Origin: Acidovorax delafieldii
GTDB lineage: Bacteria > Pseudomonadota > Gammaproteobacteria > Burkholderiales > Burkholderiaceae_C
Reading direction: 5' to 3'
Assembly (NCBI GenBank): GCA_002327945.1
Contig: DCVY01000083.1
Coordinates: forward strand, 1 to 7,698
DNA: 7,698 bases
The notes beneath the pieces were generated by a model. The model was given only the letters and a program-made list of their open reading frames with translations. It was not told the DNA's origin and did no database searches. Below, piece after piece: positions 1-6,217 of the stretch. The first letter of the stretch is position 1, and each line of letters begins with the position of its first letter. Both the position numbers and the translations under genes were made by a program.

Positions 1-1245
1 GTGGCCGACGGCATCCACAAACGCTTTGAAGAGTTTTTGGCTGCCGAGTGTGCCGACACCGGCAAGCCGCGCAGTCTGGCCAGCCACATCGACATTCCGC
101 GCGGCGCGGCCAACTTCAAGATCTTTGCCGATGTGGTGAAGAACGTGCCCACCGAGTTCTTCGAGATGGCGACACCCGATGGCCGTGGCGCCATCAACTA
201 CGGTTACCGCTCGCCCGTGGGCGTGGTCGGTGTCATCTGCCCCTGGAATTTGCCGCTACTCTTGATGACCTGGAAAGTTGGCCCGGCGCTGGCCTGCGGC
301 AACACCGTGGTGGTCAAGCCCTCGGAAGAGACACCGCAAACCGCGGCCCTGCTGGGCGAGGTCATGAACGAAGCGGGCATTCCACCCGGCGTTTACAACG
401 TGGTGCACGGCTTCGGCCCCGATTCGGCCGGCGAATTCGTCACCAGCCACCCAGGCGTGGATGCCATCACCTTCACCGGCGAAACCCGCACGGGCGAAGT
501 CATCATGAAGGCCGCTGCCCGCGGCGCGCGCCCGGTCAGTCTGGAAATGGGGGGCAAAAATGCCGCCATCGTGTTCGCCGATGCCGACTTTGATGCGGCC
601 ATCGAGGGCACGCTGCGCTCGGCCTTTGTTAACTGCGGGCAGGTGTGCCTGGGCACCGAGCGTGTGTATGTGGAGCGGCCGATTTTTGACCGGTTTGTTG
701 CCGCACTGAAGCGGGGCGCAGAGGGCATGAAGATCGGTCTGCCCGACGATGCGGCCACCGGCATGGGCCCGCTCATCAGCAAGGAACACCAAGCCAAGGT
801 GCTGTCTTACTACCAGCTGGCGGTGCAAGAGGGTGCCACCGTGGTTACGGGTGGCGGCGTGCCAGATATGGGCGCCGAGTTTGCCGACGGCGCCTGGGTG
901 CAGCCCACCATCTGGACGGGCCTGCCCGAGACCGCCCGCGTCATCAAGGAAGAAATCTTCGGCCCCTGCTGCCACATTGCACCCTTCGACACCGAAGAAG
1001 AAGTGCTGGCCAAGGCCAATGACAACGTCTATGGCCTGGCAAGCGCCATCTGGACCCGCGATGTCTCGCGCGCCCACCGCGTGGCGCAGAAGATGAAGGT
1101 CGGCCTGTCGTGGGTCAACAGCTGGTTCCTGCGCGATTTGCGCACACCGTTTGGTGGTTCCAAGCAATCGGGCATTGGCCGCGAGGGCGGCGTGCATTCG
1201 CTCGAGTTCTATACCGAGCTCAAGAACGTCTGCATCAAACTCTAA
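1..1245 (+). CDS. dmpC: 2-hydroxymuconic semialdehyde dehydrogenase, 5'-partial
   Basis: NAD-dependent oxidation of 2-hydroxymuconic semialdehyde to 4-oxalocrotonate (2-hydroxymuconate) in the cytoplasm, the entry to the oxidative branch of catechol meta-cleavage (DmpC/XylG family). The 414 visible residues carry the aldehyde dehydrogenase hallmarks: CPWNLP at 80-85 (catalytic Asn83), VVVKPSE with cofactor-binding Lys106, the general base Glu182 in LEMGGKN, the nucleophile Cys216 in GQVC, and EEIFGP at 317-322. It ends FYTELKNVCIKL, as I recall for this subfamily. Family members are about 485 residues, so roughly 70 N-terminal residues lie outside the window; the GTG at base 1 is an internal codon, not a start. 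The reading frame is clean, unlike its downstream neighbour. The TAA stop runs into the Shine-Dalgarno of the dmpD remnant (TAAGGA), which supports an operon. The family call is strong; the exact substrate is inferred from the dmpH and dmpI neighbours. Confidence 0.9.
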   Translation: MADGIHKRFEEFLAAECADTGKPRSLASHIDIPRGAANFKIFADVVKNVPTEFFEMATPDGRGAINYGYRSPVGVVGVICPWNLPLLLMTWKVGPALACGNTVVVKPSEETPQTAALLGEVMNEAGIPPGVYNVVHGFGPDSAGEFVTSHPGVDAITFTGETRTGEVIMKAAARGARPVSLEMGGKNAAIVFADADFDAAIEGTLRSAFVNCGQVCLGTERVYVERPIFDRFVAALKRGAEGMKIGLPDDAATGMGPLISKEHQAKVLSYYQLAVQEGATVVTGGGVPDMGAEFADGAWVQPTIWTGLPETARVIKEEIFGPCCHIAPFDTEEEVLAKANDNVYGLASAIWTRDVSRAHRVAQKMKVGLSWVNSWFLRDLRTPFGGSKQSGIGREGGVHSLEFYTELKNVCIKL

Positions 1246-1256
1246 GGAAGCAGGCC

Positions 1257-1688
1257 ATGGGCAATCCAGAAATCGCTGGTTCTGTCATCGCAGCCGGCAT
1301 CCGCACCAATGTGCACGATATCGGCAGTGGCCACCCCCGTGCGATGGAGCCATGGCTCCGGCCTCGGCGTCTCGGCATGGGCCAACTGGCGCCTGGTGAT
1401 GCCCGAGCTGGCACAGCAAGCGCGCGCCATTGCCCCCGACATGGAGGACTTTGTCTTTACCAATCGCCCGGCGGGCCAGCAACACCGCATGGATGCCTGG
1501 GTGGAGCAGGCCGTGGGCGTGCTCGATGCGCTGGGCATCGAAAAACCGGTCTGGTGGGCAACTCCTTTGGCGGCGCGCTGGCGCTGGCCCTGACCCTGGT
1601 CGAAATGGGCCGCCGCGGCATGGTCGGTGGCCAGAAAGACATGATCGAAGACACCGCGCGCGCAGGCCAAGGCGCGGCGCTGAAATGA
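1257..1688 (+). pseudogene. dmpD'-'dmpG deletion scar: broken 2-hydroxymuconic semialdehyde hydrolase joined to aldolase C-terminus
   Basis: The start at 1257 has AAGGA at 1244-1248. The first codons match the DmpD/XylF alpha/beta hydrolase N-terminus (ending AAGIRTNVHDIGSGHP). At the C5 run 1334-1338 one extra base moves the homology to another frame: HGSGLGVSAWANWRLVMPEL, APDM, RPAG, GVLDALGIEKP. Near the A5 run 1541-1545 one base is missing and the homology returns to the first frame with the nucleophile elbow LVGNSFGGALALAL (1551-1592). At about 1596 hydrolase similarity stops. The next residues, LVEMGRRGMVGGQKDMIED, match the C-terminus of 4-hydroxy-2-oxovalerate aldolase (DmpG/BphI/MhpE: ELG-R-MVGGQEDMI-D), and a TGA follows at 1686. 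The hydrolase triad Asp and His are absent and the oxyanion region has drifted (VRWSHGSG, where VLLIHGSG is usual). Seen: the frame switches and the similarity switch. Inferred: a deletion removing the rest of dmpD, dmpE, dmpF and most of dmpG. The hydrolase part is near certain; the aldolase part rests on about 20 residues. Confidence 0.8.
1596..1688 (+). pseudogene. C-terminal remnant of 4-hydroxy-2-oxovalerate aldolase
   Basis: About 30 codons, in frame with the final hydrolase segment, read LVEMGRRGMVGGQKDMIED and then a diverged tail up to TGA at 1686-1688. The ELG-R-MVGGQEDMI pattern is characteristic of the extreme C-terminus of DmpG-type aldolases, which cleave 4-hydroxy-2-oxovalerate to pyruvate and acetaldehyde and channel the aldehyde to DmpF. 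The position directly upstream of dmpH is where dmpG sits in the canonical dmp/xyl order. No TIM-barrel or metal-binding portion remains, so it is non-functional. The assignment is from memory of the family and needs an alignment. Confidence 0.68.
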
Positions 1689-1690
1689 AA

Positions 1691-1745
1691 CACCCCCTGA
1701 GCCGTTTCGCGTCTCGGTGCTGCCGCCGCAGGGGGACGACACCCG
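1691..1745 (+). repeat. Putative dispersed intergenic repeat with CCCCCTG/CAGGGGG arms
   Basis: A 7-bp perfect inverted repeat (1693-1699 CCCCCTG, 1729-1735 CAGGGGG) encloses a 29-nt loop, with flanks CA upstream and ACGACACC downstream. The pattern CACCCCCTGAG-variable-GGGGGACGACACC resembles an intergenic repeat I recall as frequent in Comamonadaceae genomes, where the central part varies. The repeat membership is knowledge-based; only one copy is in the window. It sits directly after the aldolase remnant, so it could mark the original dmpG 3' end or an element inserted there. It could form a stem but lacks a T tract, so it is not called a terminator. Confidence 0.45.
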
Positions 1746-1865
1746 TGGTCACTGACAAAGCCAGTTCCACGGCGTCCGTTGGCATGGCCTGCTCCGCGTC
1801 CATCGGACGAATGAAGGCGTGCCAGTTCATGGACTGCAGGTGGCGCGCGGCGCAAGTGAAAACCC
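1746..1865 (+). other. Spacer of unknown origin upstream of dmpH
   Basis: This stretch lies between the putative repeat and the dmpH ribosome binding site. Translating both strands gave no protein family I recognise, although one + frame stays open into the dmpH start region and one - frame is open. Its length is unusual for a meta-pathway operon, where genes usually abut. It may be further deletion debris or the leader of a promoter re-established for dmpH. I could not identify convincing -35/-10 boxes. Confidence 0.4.
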
Positions 1866-1875
1866 AAGGAACAAC

Positions 1876-2664
1876 ATGGCATTGAATGCACACACCCTCG
1901 ACCAGCTCGCCGAACTGCTGGAAAACTGCCAGCGCAAGGCGCAAGACACGCTCAAGATCACCGCGTCGCACCCCGACATGGACTGGGACGACGCCTACGC
2001 CATTCAAGACCGCATCCTGGCGCGCAAGCTCGCGCGCGGCGCCCGCGTGGTCGGCTACAAGGCGGGCCTGACCTCGCACGCCAAGATGAAGCAGATGGGC
2101 GTGACCGACCCGGTTTTCGGCTTTCTGGTGGACGAGTTCGTCGTGCCCGAGGGCGCAGAAATCCAGGTCAGCGACCTGATCCACCCCAAGGTCGAGCCCG
2201 AGATCTGCTTCATCACCCGCACCGAGCTCAAGGGCCCTGGCTGTCACATCGGCGCCGTGCTGGCCGCCAGCGACGTGGTGCTGCCCGGCATCGAGGTGAT
2301 AGACAGCCGTTACCGCGACTTCAAGTTCGACCTCAAGAGCGTAGTGGCCGACAACACCTCGGCCGCGCGCTTCGTGGTGGGCGGGCGCATTGCCTCGGCC
2401 CGCGATATGGATCTGCGCACCCTGGGCGTGGTGCTCGAGAAGAACGGCCAGCCCGTGGCCATGGGTGCCGGCGCTGCGGTGCTGGGCCACCCGGCGGCGG
2501 CCGTGGCCATGCTGGTCAACCACCTCGGGCGGGGCGGTCAGTCGCTGCCGGCGGGCTCACTGGTGCTGTCGGGGGGTATCACCGAGGCCGTGGCGGTGCA
2601 GGCGGGTGACAACGTGACGCTGCGCATCCAGAACCTGGGCAGCGTGTCGGTTCGATTCGTATAA
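1876..2664 (+). CDS. dmpH: 4-oxalocrotonate (2-oxo-3-hexenedioate) decarboxylase
   Basis: Decarboxylates 2-oxo-3-hexenedioate to 2-hydroxypenta-2,4-dienoate, with a divalent metal, in the cytoplasm. The 262 residues match the DmpH/XylI length (about 264) and sequence pattern. They show YKAGLTS at 61-67 (active-site Lys62), HPKVEPEI with candidate metal ligands Glu107 and Glu109, GPGCH at 120-124, IEVIDSRY with Glu140, FKFDL-SVVADN at 149-160, and the C-terminal LRTLGVV-EKNG, GAGAAVLGHP, GGIT and LGSVSVRF blocks. The paralogous hydratase DmpE shares the fold, but the RTLGVV-EKNG and SVVADN blocks fit DmpH better. The start at 1876 is fixed by AAGGA at 1866-1870; an in-frame ATG at 1819 would add residues without similarity. 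In characterised systems DmpH works in complex with DmpE, whose gene is missing here. The frame is intact with no obvious damaged motif. Confidence 0.9.
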   Translation: MALNAHTLDQLAELLENCQRKAQDTLKITASHPDMDWDDAYAIQDRILARKLARGARVVGYKAGLTSHAKMKQMGVTDPVFGFLVDEFVVPEGAEIQVSDLIHPKVEPEICFITRTELKGPGCHIGAVLAASDVVLPGIEVIDSRYRDFKFDLKSVVADNTSAARFVVGGRIASARDMDLRTLGVVLEKNGQPVAMGAGAAVLGHPAAAVAMLVNHLGRGGQSLPAGSLVLSGGITEAVAVQAGDNVTLRIQNLGSVSVRFV

Positions 2665-2674
2665 ACCTGGTGCA

Positions 2675-3122
2675 GTGTTTCACGCTATCTGGCTAACCCA
2701 TGTGCCTTGCAAGGGCACCAAGCAGATTGCCCACGATTTGCTGGCCGGCACGATTCCCATGCGTTTCGAAAGCCCGCTGACCACCACCTTGCCCAAGGTG
2801 AAGTCGGGCAAGCGCCAGGTGATAGGCCGTGACCTCGGCGCAGCGTTCGCGCGCCTTGCCCTCTGTGGCCGCGGTGGCTGGGCAGGGCCTTGCCGTGGTG
2901 ACCTGGTTGGGCCTGATTGCGCCGTCGTCCACGCCGCGCGACATCGTCAACCAGCGGGCCGATGCCTGGAAGACCGGCGCGGCAACGCAGTCCGCCCTGA
3001 CGGCTTTCGAGAGCATCGGCGCCGACATCCAGGTCAACAGGCCGCAGCAGTTCGCCGCGTTCATTCGCGCCGAAAACATGCGCTGGGGCAGCCTGATCCA
3101 GAAACGGGGCATTCAGCTCGAT
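2675..3122 (+). pseudogene. Remnant of a Bug/TctC-family tripartite tricarboxylate transporter receptor
   Basis: Periplasmic solute-binding proteins of this family are about 320 residues; only the C-terminal ~140-150 codons remain, beginning in mid-domain with LTHVPCKGTKQ (usual form HVPYKG), DLLAGTIPM and SPLTTTLPKVKSGK. At about 2818-2826 a 1-nt shift moves the similarity from one frame to the next: VTSAQRS-ALP, then TWLGLIAPSSTPRDIVN, FESIGAD and PQQFAAFIRAENMRWGSLIQKRGIQLD. There is no signal peptide, N-terminal domain or start. The expected stop after QLD (3120-3122) reads GGA, so the frame would run on through the dmpI start to 3218. Seen: truncation, frameshift and stop loss. Known: Bug genes are abundant in Burkholderiales and often sit in aromatic or organic-acid operons. 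Inferred: once a substrate receptor of this operon, now dead. Confidence 0.85.
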
Positions 3123-3153
3123 GGACAATTCCCCAAGACCCAAGGAAACCACC

Positions 3154-3345
3154 ATGCCATTTGCACAGATTTACATGATCGAAGGCCGCACCGAAGACCA
3201 GAAGAAAGCCGTGATTGAAAAGGTTACGCAGGCGCTGCACGAGGCCGTGGGTGCGCCCAGGGAGAACGTGCGCGTGTGGATCCACGACGTGCCCAAGGAA
3301 AACTGGGGCATTGCCGGCGTCAGTGCCAAAGAGTTGGGGCGCTGA
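3154..3345 (+). CDS. dmpI: 4-oxalocrotonate tautomerase (2-hydroxymuconate tautomerase)
   Basis: Converts 2-hydroxymuconate to 2-oxo-3-hexenedioate, linking DmpC to DmpH. After Met removal the protein is 62 residues, the canonical 4-OT length, with the catalytic N-terminal Pro1 (PFAQIYMIEGR), Arg11 and Arg39 all at the family positions. The usual Phe50 of the active-site wall is Trp50 (KENWGIAG), another aromatic residue. 4-OT acts as a homohexamer of short beta-alpha-beta subunits. The start at 3154 is set by AAGGA at 3142-3146 with a 7-nt spacer and by the need for Pro directly after Met. It follows the dead Bug remnant, whose read-through frame overlaps this start. It is last in the operon and is followed by a strong hairpin. 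Confidence 0.93.
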   Translation: MPFAQIYMIEGRTEDQKKAVIEKVTQALHEAVGAPRENVRVWIHDVPKENWGIAGVSAKELGR

Positions 3346-3383
3346 ACCGGTCTGGATATGCGCGTGGCGCTCTTGCCCCAATA

Positions 3384-3416
3384 GCTGGCAGCGCTTATTG
3401 GATAAGCGCTGCCAGT
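3384..3416. terminator. Perfect 13-bp hairpin between convergent genes, probably a dispersed repeat acting as terminator
   Basis: CTGGCAGCGCTTA (3385-3397) and TAAGCGCTGCCAG (3403-3415) are exact reverse complements with the 5-nt loop TTGGA. The hairpin lies 39 bp after the dmpI stop and 20 bp beyond the gspE stop on the other strand, so it could terminate both. No long T tract follows in either direction, so intrinsic termination may be weak. The motif resembles an ATAGCTG-AGCGCTTATT-ATAAGCGCT repeat I associate with intergenic regions of Comamonadaceae; that membership is from memory. Confidence 0.65.
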
Positions 3417-3435
3417 GCCTTGGGCTTTCAGCCGG

Positions 3436-5391
3436 TCAAAGATTGGTTGCGCCAATCACCTCGGGCATGTCGGTCAGGCCCTGCAGCACTTTCTCGATGC
3501 CATCCTGGCGCAGGGTGAGCATGCCGGCCGCCAGGGCAGAGTGGCGAATGTCGGCCGCCGGTGCACGGTGGCGGATGTGCTGGCGGATGGGCTCGTCGCT
3601 GAGCATCAGTTCATGGATGCCCAGGCGCCCGTGGTAGCCGTGGTTCTCGCACGCCTTGCAGCCTACCGCGCGCCACAGGCGCAGATTTCCCGTGGCGTCG
3701 CCATGTTGCTTGCGCCACTGCGCCACCTGCGCAGAGCGCGCTTCTTGTGTATTGCCGGTGCCGCTGGCAAGGTATTGTGAGGCCAGGTCCGTCAGCGTTT
3801 CCTCGTCGGCCACCCAGGGTTCGCGGCAGGCCGTGCACAGGCGACGCACCAGGCGCTGGGCGAGGATGGCCAGCAGCGAGTCCGAGAAGTTGAAGGGATC
3901 GAGACCGATTTCCAGCAAGCGCGCAATGCTCTCGGGTGCCGAGTTGGTGTGCAGCGTGGACAGCACCAGGTGCCCCGTGAGCGAGGCTTCGATGGCGATG
4001 CGCGCGGTTTCCTCGTCGCGCATTTCGCCGATCATGATGACGTCCGGGTCGGCGCGCAAAAAGGTGCGCATGGCGGCCGCAAAGGTCCAGCCGATGCGCG
4101 GGTTCACCTGCACCTGGCGCAGCCCGCTCTGGGTGATCTCGATCGGGTCTTCCGCCGTCCAGATCTTGCGCCCGGCGGTGTTGATGTCGCGCACCACCGA
4201 ATGCAGTGTGGTGGTCTTGCCGCAGCCCGTGGGGCCGCACACCAGCACCAGGCCGTAGCTTTTCTTCATCACGCTGCGCATGGCCACCAGGTTGGCGGGG
4301 CTCAGGCCGATGGCTTCCAGTGGCAGGGGTTTGGCGCCGGCCAGCAGGCGCAGCACCACGTCCTCCAGGCCGCGCGAGGTGGGCACGGTGACCACGCGCA
4401 ACTCGACCGGCGGGCCGCCAAAGCGCGAAAAGTCGATCTTGCCGTCCTGTGGCTTGCGATGCTCCGAGATGTCCATGTTGGCCATGATCTTGATACGCGC
4501 CACCATGGCAAACCGAAAACGCGCCGGCAGCTCCAGGTAGGGCGTCAGATCGCCGTCGATCCGCAGGCGCACGCGCACGTTCTGGGGGGCTGGCTCGGTT
4601 TCGATGTGGATGTCGGAGGCGCGGTGGTTGATGGCCTCGTCAATCACCGAATTGATCAGGCGCACCAGTGTGTTGTCTGACTCGCTGATCACATCGGTCT
4701 GCTCGGCCTCACTGTCGGGTGCCGTCGTGGTGAGGTTGACGGCCAGTTCTTGCGACGTGGCGCGCGAGGTGGTGGCAGGGCCTTGGCGCCCCCCGGCCGC
4801 GGCGCAGGATTTCGCCTGGGGCTGCAGATGCGTGCTGTAGGCCTTGTCGATGGCCGGCATCAGGGTGCCGGGCGCTGCCTGCAGCGGAATCAGCCGCCGC
4901 TGGGTCAAAAAGCGCAGTTCGTCGAGCAGCACACGGTCATAGGGGTCTGCCATGAGCAGCACCAGCGCGTCTTCACGGGCCAGCAGCGGCAGCACGGATT
5001 CGCGCTCGGCCACCGCACGGGGCACCAGCGCCAGGGAGACGGCATCGGGTGTCAGACGGCCGGGGTTCACCATGTACTCGCCCAGCCAGCTGTCAATCAC
5101 ATGCCTCAACTGCTCTTGCGTCACCTCGCCGCGGTCCACCAGGATCTGGCCCATCTGCCGCCGGATGCCTATTTTCTGCTCGGCTTTTTGGGTCTGCAAG
5201 CCTTCCAGCAGCGTGCGTTCGCTGATGATGCCGGCCTGCAAAAGGGCTTCACCCAGATGGCGCGCCTTTCCCACCACCGGGTGGGGGGTGGTGACCAGTT
5301 TCCACAGAGCGTCCGTGTCCGGGGGGGTAAAGCTCTGGGGCGGTGCGGTGGCAAGCGTCTCTGACGTTTCTGGAGTGGAGGCGATCTGCAT
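3436..5391 (-). CDS. gspE: GspE/PilB-family type II secretion / type IV pilus assembly ATPase
   Basis: Cytoplasmic hexameric ATPase that powers pseudopilus or pilus assembly at the inner membrane. The 651 residues comprise a Pro/Thr-rich tail (1-30), an MshEN/GspE-N type region (about 40-190), a low-complexity linker (about 191-235) and the ATPase core. Motifs: Walker A GPTGCGKT 386-393 (Lys392), Asp box TAEDPIE 412-418, Walker B DPDVIMIGEMRDEE 448-461, and His box LTGHLVLSTLHTNSA 471-485. The zinc tetracysteine pairs are C519/C522 and C578/C581, separated by a longer insert than I recall for EpsE. Two similar N-terminal stretches (LGEALLQAGIISERTL at 46-61 and MGQILVDRGEVTQEQL at 80-95) look like the duplicated MshEN motif. 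It lies 22 bp downstream of xth on the same strand, so the two are probably cotranscribed. No other gsp or pil gene is in the window. No good Shine-Dalgarno precedes the ATG at 5391. GspE or a MshE/PilB-like role cannot be separated here. Confidence 0.88.
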   Translation of the reverse strand: MQIASTPETSETLATAPPQSFTPPDTDALWKLVTTPHPVVGKARHLGEALLQAGIISERTLLEGLQTQKAEQKIGIRRQMGQILVDRGEVTQEQLRHVIDSWLGEYMVNPGRLTPDAVSLALVPRAVAERESVLPLLAREDALVLLMADPYDRVLLDELRFLTQRRLIPLQAAPGTLMPAIDKAYSTHLQPQAKSCAAAGGRQGPATTSRATSQELAVNLTTTAPDSEAEQTDVISESDNTLVRLINSVIDEAINHRASDIHIETEPAPQNVRVRLRIDGDLTPYLELPARFRFAMVARIKIMANMDISEHRKPQDGKIDFSRFGGPPVELRVVTVPTSRGLEDVVLRLLAGAKPLPLEAIGLSPANLVAMRSVMKKSYGLVLVCGPTGCGKTTTLHSVVRDINTAGRKIWTAEDPIEITQSGLRQVQVNPRIGWTFAAAMRTFLRADPDVIMIGEMRDEETARIAIEASLTGHLVLSTLHTNSAPESIARLLEIGLDPFNFSDSLLAILAQRLVRRLCTACREPWVADEETLTDLASQYLASGTGNTQEARSAQVAQWRKQHGDATGNLRLWRAVGCKACENHGYHGRLGIHELMLSDEPIRQHIRHRAPAADIRHSALAAGMLTLRQDGIEKVLQGLTDMPEVIGATNL

Positions 5392-5413
5392 GGAAGGGCG
5401 GTGAAGGCGGTGG

Positions 5414-6217
5414 TCAGAGCGTGAAGGCGTAATCTACCGTGATGGGTGCGTGGTCCGAGAACTTCTCGTCCTTGTAGATGTGCTCGGTGCGAGCAAGGGC
5501 CGCCAGCGCGGGTGTGGCCAGGTGGTAGTCCAGGCGCCACCCTACGTTGTTGGCATAGGCCTGGCCGCGGTTGCTCCACCAGGTGTAGGCGGTGTCGGTT
5601 GCGGCAGGTTGTAACTGACGGTAAACGTCCACCAGCCCGCCGCCGGGGTCAGTTGTGTGTAACAACTTTGTCATCCAGGCGCGTTCCTCGGGCAGGAAGC
5701 CGCTGTTTTTCTGGTTGCTGCGCCAGTTCTTCAGGTCGATTTGCTGGTGGGCGATGTTGATGTCGCCGCACAGGATGAACTCCCGCTCCCCCTTGGTGGC
5801 CATGAGGTGCGGGTGGAAGGCATCAAGGAAGCGGTACTTGGCCAACTGGCGCTCCTCGCCCGACGAGCCGCTGGGGAAATAGGCGCTGATGATGGACAGC
5901 TTGCGCGCGGGTGTGTCGAAACGCAGTTCGATATACCGGCCCTCGGCATCGAACTCGGGCGAACCGTAGCCGGCGATGATGTCGCTGGGCTCATGGCGGG
6001 TGTAGATGCCCACGCCCGAATAGCCCTTTTTCTGGGCAAAGTGAAAATGCCCCTGCATGCCGGCAAGCTGTTCGAACCGCGTGGCGACGTCGGCTGCCTG
6101 GGCCTTCACTTCCTGCACGCAAATACAATCCGGCCGCGTGGCTTCGATCCAGCGCTCCACGCCCTTGCTGGTGGCCGATCGGATGCCGTTGAGATTGAGG
6201 CTGGTTAACTTGAACAA
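5414..6217 (-). CDS. xth: Exodeoxyribonuclease III (AP endonuclease, ExoIII/APE1 family)
   Basis: Mg-dependent DNA repair nuclease cutting 5' of abasic sites and degrading duplex DNA 3' to 5'. The 267 residues match the family length. Expected catalytic residues are present: Asn10 in SLNLNGIR, Glu36 in CVQEVKAQ, Tyr113 in SAYFPSG, Asp152 and Asn154 in CGDINIAH, Asp230 in GWRLDYHL, and the SDHAP box with Asp255-His256. The chosen start is TTG at 6217, giving MFKLTSLNLNG, where family proteins begin. The frame stays open far upstream, but only as antisense of pyrE, and there is no in-frame ATG near the expected N-terminus. A weak Shine-Dalgarno, GGGAA, lies 4 nt before it on this strand. It is divergent from pyrE, with 9 bp between start codons, and upstream of gspE, from which it is separated by 22 bp. 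The function is secure; the TTG start is likely but unproven. Confidence 0.93.
   Translation of the reverse strand: MFKLTSLNLNGIRSATSKGVERWIEATRPDCICVQEVKAQAADVATRFEQLAGMQGHFHFAQKKGYSGVGIYTRHEPSDIIAGYGSPEFDAEGRYIELRFDTPARKLSIISAYFPSGSSGEERQLAKYRFLDAFHPHLMATKGEREFILCGDINIAHQQIDLKNWRSNQKNSGFLPEERAWMTKLLHTTDPGGGLVDVYRQLQPAATDTAYTWWSNRGQAYANNVGWRLDYHLATPALAALARTEHIYKDEKFSDHAPITVDYAFTL

Noticed and set aside
1596..1640. Reading the tail of the scar as a thiolase C-terminus
   Set aside because: Only a short EMGRRG-like match exists; the MVGGQKDMI-D pattern and position before dmpH fit the aldolase much better.
1819..1875. Upstream in-frame ATG as dmpH start
   Set aside because: The added residues lack similarity, and a good AAGGA sits 5 nt before ATG 1876.
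1689..1875. Insertion-sequence remnant between the scar and dmpH
   Set aside because: No transposase similarity, terminal inverted repeats or target duplication could be seen; only the short CCCCCTG/CAGGGGG arms are present.
1285..2523. Long - strand open frame (412 codons) antisense to the scar and dmpH
   Set aside because: Its translation is His/Val/Gly-rich without family motifs, and it is antisense to clearly conserved dmpH codons; long antisense frames are expected at this GC content.
3949..4680. + strand open frame (243 codons) antisense to gspE
   Set aside because: It lies entirely opposite the conserved ATPase core and has a composition typical of a GC-rich shadow frame.
6124..6129. 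TACAAT as a -10 box for pyrE
   Set aside because: No acceptable -35 lies at 16-18 bp, and the bases encode the conserved CICVQE segment of xth on the other strand.
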